Positions 59,571 through 64,000 of a stretch of DNA of 64,000 bases are shown here, piece by piece; within the stretch, counting starts at the first letter, position 1, and every line of letters begins with the position of its first letter. This stretch comes from Apostichopus japonicus (taxonomy: Eukaryota; Echinodermata; Holothuroidea; Aspidochirotida; Stichopodidae). The notes under the pieces were generated by a model. That model was not told where the DNA came from. It saw only the letters and a program-made list of their open reading frames with translations, and searched no databases. The position numbers were made by a program, and so were the translations under genes. The stretch covers positions 30,576,054 to 30,640,053 of the forward strand of contig NC_092562.1 in the NCBI RefSeq assembly GCF_037975245.1, in the 5' to 3' direction.

Positions 59571-60837
59571 TATATATCCCGATAAATGCAACAGTAAGTG
59601 TTGGAACTGGAAGACATGTCAGACGTGAACAGCCTAATGACTATGTGAGGAGAGAATCCACGTGCAAATTTCAATTGGGACATGGACATCGCTAAGGCAG
59701 AGTTTTTTGGGGCAGAGATGTGTTCATACCCTCCAAACCACTTTAAATGTAATACGAATAGGAAATATGTGTATGCTCGAGCGAAACAAAACATCGTGTA
59801 AGTATTACTTACGGTAGCGCACACTGTCACTATATATGTTTGCACAGTGTGAAAGTACCGTTTGCGGACCTACGTGAAGTTGGGCTAGAATACGATTCCT
59901 CCTGAAGCCCAAACCACGAGGCATGCATGTGAATAAACGCAATAGGCATTGCATGTAGTGAGAAAATTGTTCGAGCTAGACTAACAACTCGATTGAGTTC
60001 AAATGCGGTTGTATTTCAAGCTCAATGAAACCTTTCTGTTGGATTTAATGACGCACGGAACAAGGAACGTTCATGTTTTACAGTAGGCCTAGTGCATACA
60101 AGCGAATCTACTTTGTTTAGAACTTTGGATTTTCTTTCGGATGTTATACTAATCTACGTTTGAGACTATCATCACTATTGTTATTGCGCCAGTTTGATTG
60201 GTAAGTGAGCACATTCATACATCACTCTGTATAAAACCCGCCAAAAACGTGATCTTGAGATTTACGTTACTTTGGGTCAGCTTGCGAGTTACCTCTTCAG
60301 ATATTGGGAAATCGTTGCGAAATCGCCGCAAATTTCGTAAAAAAAAACTTGTTAACACGTGGTGAAGAAATCAAGAAACACTATGATATTCATTATCTAT
60401 TTATGTCTTGAACATTACGCCGGAAAATAACAGTTATGCTGACACGAAATGCACGCACAGCTCCGTACTGAACAGTTCACAACAGAAAAGATCATCACAG
60501 TGACGTCATTCACTGACCTGAGGGCTGTTCAAGGTCGTTGCAGTGTTTGCAAATTCCTAAATTACGGAGGCGAAAAAACGATGTTTTAATTCCCTTTTTT
60601 ATAACTTTCCGGTGTGCTATTTGGAAAATTAAAAAAATATGTTGCTTGGTAACATATAAACTACATTATATATGAAAATGAGAGATTTTTTTTTTCTGTG
60701 ACTATCGTTCTACTTTAAGATTTGGCTTTGGGGGGCTAATTTGGAAAATGAAAAGTTAAAACGCCCCTCTTAATGTATTAACGAGGGCTTTGTTAATTTA
60801 GGGACCCAGCCAGGGTTTAGGGACCCAGCCAGCAAAT
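59571..60837. other. No further gene seen
   Basis: Sequence after the THAP fragment lacks recognisable coding content. It ends at the possible right TIR near 60700-60720. TAGGGACCCAGCCAG is duplicated in tandem near 60799-60830, at the edge of the GC-rich inverted-repeat element. Confidence 0.35.
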
Positions 60838-61800
60838 CGACGCCGCGCCGGCGGCGGCATACCAGCGGCATATCGACAGCGGCAAACCGCTTCATACCCG
60901 CCGGTGGGCCGACGTCGGCTAACACGCGGCTTGCCGACATCGGCCTTCGGCCCGGCGGCGAATATTTTTTTCCCAAACTGAACTGACACTGAAATTATTT
61001 CCGGCTCGATTCTGATTGGCTCTCAGGGAGCAAGTGATATACTGTAGTATTCAACATGGATCCCTCCATACTCTATCGACATCAGTATGATCAACACGAA
61101 CAAATTCAAGATATTCACAGTAGCAACTTTCCAGAACTTTTGGTAGGTATATATGAACGAAAGTATATAGTGTTCTTAACACAATGAAGCAACTATTCCC
61201 AGCTACTGCGCCCATTATAGGCAGTCCTCGATTGTTTGTTTACTCGCTTGACTTCGCACTCCGCTCTACACAAGACATGTATAATGAAGCCTAGTGTACT
61301 GTGTTTAGTATACAACACAACAAAACACAGTGCATTTGTAATTGTATACATGTAGCCGATGTACATATGTATGAGGTGTTTGTGTACATTCGGAGTTGCG
61401 ATACTGTTAGTTTTATACTCATGAATTCAAAATGTATTCAGTCAATGAATCATGATGGGCCTAATCGAATATGCAGTGGCCATTAAGACGGCGAGCGAGT
61501 GAGTGCCAGCCAGTGAGTGTACACGAAAAAGGTAGTTGACGATATGTCAGTGTCTTTTGATTTGTTCGCTGTTTGACGATTGACGTGCTCGCTGAGAGCC
61601 AATCAGAATCGAGGAAATCATTATAGTGTCAGTTCAGTTTGAGAAAAAATATTCGCGGCCCGGCGGCGGTGAGCAGGCGGCAAGCCGCCCTCGGTAAAGG
61701 AGCAGTTTAACGCCGACGGGCTGACGGCGGATGAAGGCCGAGATGCCACCGGCGGCAAGTAAGCGGCATTCCGCCGGGGAGCCGGGGTCGTCATGCCGAT
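60838..61800. mobile_element. GC-rich inverted-repeat (foldback-like) element
   Basis: The core inverted repeat is about 75-80 bp: GGCGAATATTTTTTTCCCAA through GATTCTGATTGGCTCTCAG at 60955-61026, mirrored at 61592-61668. Outside it, both arms are made of GC-rich words (GCCGCCGG, CGGCGGC, GGCTTGCCG) in shuffled order over 120-130 bases, much richer in GC and CpG than the AT-rich surroundings. The loop (about 565 bp) holds an ATG exon. Outer boundaries and target duplication are not clear. Confidence 0.5.
61056..61142 (+). CDS. Possible first coding exon in the loop
   Basis: ATG in TTCAACATGGA context opens a 29-codon frame beginning MDPSILYRHQYDQHEQ and ending NFPELL exactly at a donor TTG|GTAGGT, phase 0. 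The peptide is histidine- and glutamine-rich and matches nothing I know. It could be the first exon of a gene carried or captured by the inverted-repeat element, or chance. Confidence 0.3.
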
Positions 61801-62036
61801 ATCGCTTACTGTACGTATTTAAGCCGTTTTGAGTGACCGGTTCACATCGTAAGCTGGAAATGTATCGGTAATAGATAAGCATATTAAATTTGCCGTCAGA
61901 TTATCGTTCTATAACATAATCCTAATAACAGGTCCGCTTGGACTTATGGATTACGTGTTAAGTCTTTAAATCTCTTAACACTGCAAATGTTTCATATATG
62001 AATATAACACCGGCCGTTCCGATCCAGTAAAGCTGC

Positions 62037-62176
62037 ATCGGCGCCGCGTGTATGGCAAAGCCATATAGGACAGACACCGCATATATCCTCGTATTAATAT
62101 CCTCGTATTCATTCGAATACCTACGTGTATGAAGTCATACATGGCATGTCTTAGAAAACAGCATGACTTAATACAC

Positions 62177-62229
<53 letters not shown>

Positions 62230-62271
62230 TATATGTAATATACGTATGTGTATACTATATGTATGTATATG

Positions 62272-62311
<40 letters not shown>

Positions 62312-63102
62312 TATATATATATATTTGTAATATATATATATATATATGTAATATATATATATATATGTAATATATATATATATATATGTAATATATATAT
62401 ATATATTACAATTAAAACGTGTGCATGGACTTACCCAGGGGAGCAATCACTCCCCAACCTCCCCACCCCTCCACTTTGAGTACCCCGAAAGTTAAAATTA
62501 AATAGTAAAAAGTAGGAAATATCATGAAAGCCCTCTTTTCAGGATGAAGGAAGCTAAGCGACCCTTCTCACTCTTACCCCTGGAAGATCGTCTACTACAC
62601 ACGGAGGCTTAACATAGGAAGGAAAAAGGTTGTCCTCAAATCCCAAACCGATGATTTTTTTTTATTTCATAATTTTTTACTTTGTATCTCAAAATTGTTA
62701 AATTAAAAGTAAACAAATATCTTTTCATCCTATCAAGTATATTAAAATATTAAAAATATTAAAATATTGATTAAAGTCAAAATGTTGACCTTTATATTGT
62801 ACCTTTTATGTCACGATTTTGACTTCAACAATCGAAATTTGGAGATAAAAGGTCAAGATTCTGACACTTTTTTATACCTTTTGAGTAAAACATTTTGAGG
62901 AATTTATCCTCATATGAATTCCAATTAATATGTGTTTATATTCGGATTAATACGCGGATATATTTAGACCTATATGATTGACTAAAAATATAAACACTTA
63001 TATGTTCAAATGTATACGCGTATATATTCAAATTAGTACGCGGATATATATATATATGCGGTGTTTGTCCCACATGGCTTCCCATACGCGTTTGCCGCCG
63101 AT
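62037..63102. mobile_element. Inverted-repeat element with (TA)n interior
   Basis: The left end reads ATCGGCGCCGCGTGTATGGC, then AAGCCATATAGGACAGACAC and CGCATATAT; the right end is its inverse with small indels (GGTGTTTGTCCCACATGGCT, then ATACGCGTTTGCCGCCGAT). Subterminal words such as TACGCGGATATAT recur. (TA)n tracts lie at 62177-62225 and 62276-62405 in the left half. No coding content or target duplication was recognised. Confidence 0.55.
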
Positions 63103-64000
63103 CACGTATACTTGAAGCCTACGTAAAATGTTGCGATCCGTCATCGAACCAGAACACAAGGAAAGTGAACCAGACGATATTCGTTTCGACGCATGCGCCC
63201 TATGCTGCCCTCGCAGACGCGTCTAGATATGCGACACTAGACAGCTGGCTAACCAGCGAAATGATGAGAAAAAGACAGGAGTACGGTTCTGTATTGAGAT
63301 TCCTCACTCATGTTATCGCGGTAAAACTGAAATAAAAGGATATGATAAACTTGAATAATAATGATGCTAAATACAACACTACATATGTTTAAATGAAAGA
63401 TTATAACGGTGAACTTCGAACTTGCCATAGGCCAAATGAAGCTCACCACAGTACAATATTTTACACTGAATAATGTGATGAGAGTCGAATAACTCTGGGG
63501 TTTAAATTAATTCTCTTAACTTGTCTTAAGAAGAATTAATAATAAAGTTTACTAAAGAACAAATACAGTATCAAATGAGCAAAAACTATTATGATTAATT
63601 AGTAACAACAATCCATCTCAAGGAATGGCAATTACGTAAGGTAAGTATTACGCAACTCTGATAGGAACAAGAATATATGAGCATAAACATAGTAGAACAG
63701 GGGTTACGGTAATTAAAACCCAAGTGTAACTAAATTAATATTAACTTATTCAAGTCACAAGTGTATATATAAAGTTATGGAGTCGCCCATATTGAATAAA
63801 CAACAAATTATGTGCAAACCTGCAATCAAGGTAAATACTTCTTAATTGGAAAACAATTAGATTAATTATGTCTAATTAACAATCTCAATTAACTGACATG
63901 TGCCTGCTAGCCAAGGTTGTACAATCATTTACCTAACAAATAAGACAAAGAGAAAAACTTACAGATTATAATTGAGCCAGGTCGAAAACGTTAGCTAATG
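63103..64000. other. No gene seen
   Basis: AT-rich DNA to the window end. Open frames here have no recognisable motif. Confidence 0.4.

Overview
This window looks like accessory, repeat-rich nuclear DNA from a marine invertebrate, most likely an echinoderm and possibly a sea cucumber. That reading is inference. It rests on AT-rich non-coding sequence with spliceosomal introns, frequent 'taggcctac'-like strings, a BEL/Pao retrotransposon, two decayed copies of a protein family I associate with echinoderm and cnidarian genomes, and several foldback (long-inverted-repeat) elements like the TU family known from sea urchin. There are no bacterial operons, ribosome binding sites or CRISPR arrays. 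Most long open frames are chance or repeat-derived.

Layout. 0-1 kb: the tail of a decayed Copia element. 1.7-5.8 kb: an element with terminal inverted repeats (TIRs) carrying a broken minus-strand gene of an unnamed family (X1). 6.0-11.7 kb: a 280-bp tandem repeat split by a 4.8-kb hAT-like insertion. 11.7-16.3 kb: nothing recognisable. 16.3-22.1 kb: a BEL/Pao retrotransposon with a candidate 5' LTR, gag-protease and RT-RNase H, cut off inside the integrase. 23.4-28.5 kb: two minus-strand phase 1-1 exons that look like Ig-type domains; a signal-peptide exon with a phase-1 donor lies at 52.4 kb on the same strand. 24.4-25.1 kb: a foldback element with a perfect 8-bp target duplication. 30-33.9 kb: a (TA)n tract, a hAT-like relic, an 86-bp minisatellite and a GCATG-rich cluster. 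37.8-45 kb: a LINE tail, a second decayed X-family gene (X2) and a possible small four-exon gene.

45.8-48.3 kb: a 2.5-kb foldback element with kilobase arms made of 20-bp modules. 48.6 kb: a THAP zinc-finger fragment. 53.3-58.1 kb: a third foldback element that has swallowed a PIF/Harbinger transposon. The Harbinger retains both of its expected genes, a decayed DDE transposase and a Myb/SANT-like gene, and also holds a U2-snRNA-like sequence. 59.3 kb: another broken THAP domain. 60.8-61.8 kb: a GC-rich inverted-repeat element with a possible coding exon in its loop. 62.0-63.1 kb: a last inverted-repeat element filled with (TA)n.

Almost nothing here is an intact single-copy gene. The best host-gene candidates are the Ig-like exons with the signal-peptide exon (minus strand) and the small gene at 43.4-45.0 kb (plus strand). 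The strongest theme is the density of foldback-type elements: three have flanking direct duplications that I could read by eye, and two have weaker ends.
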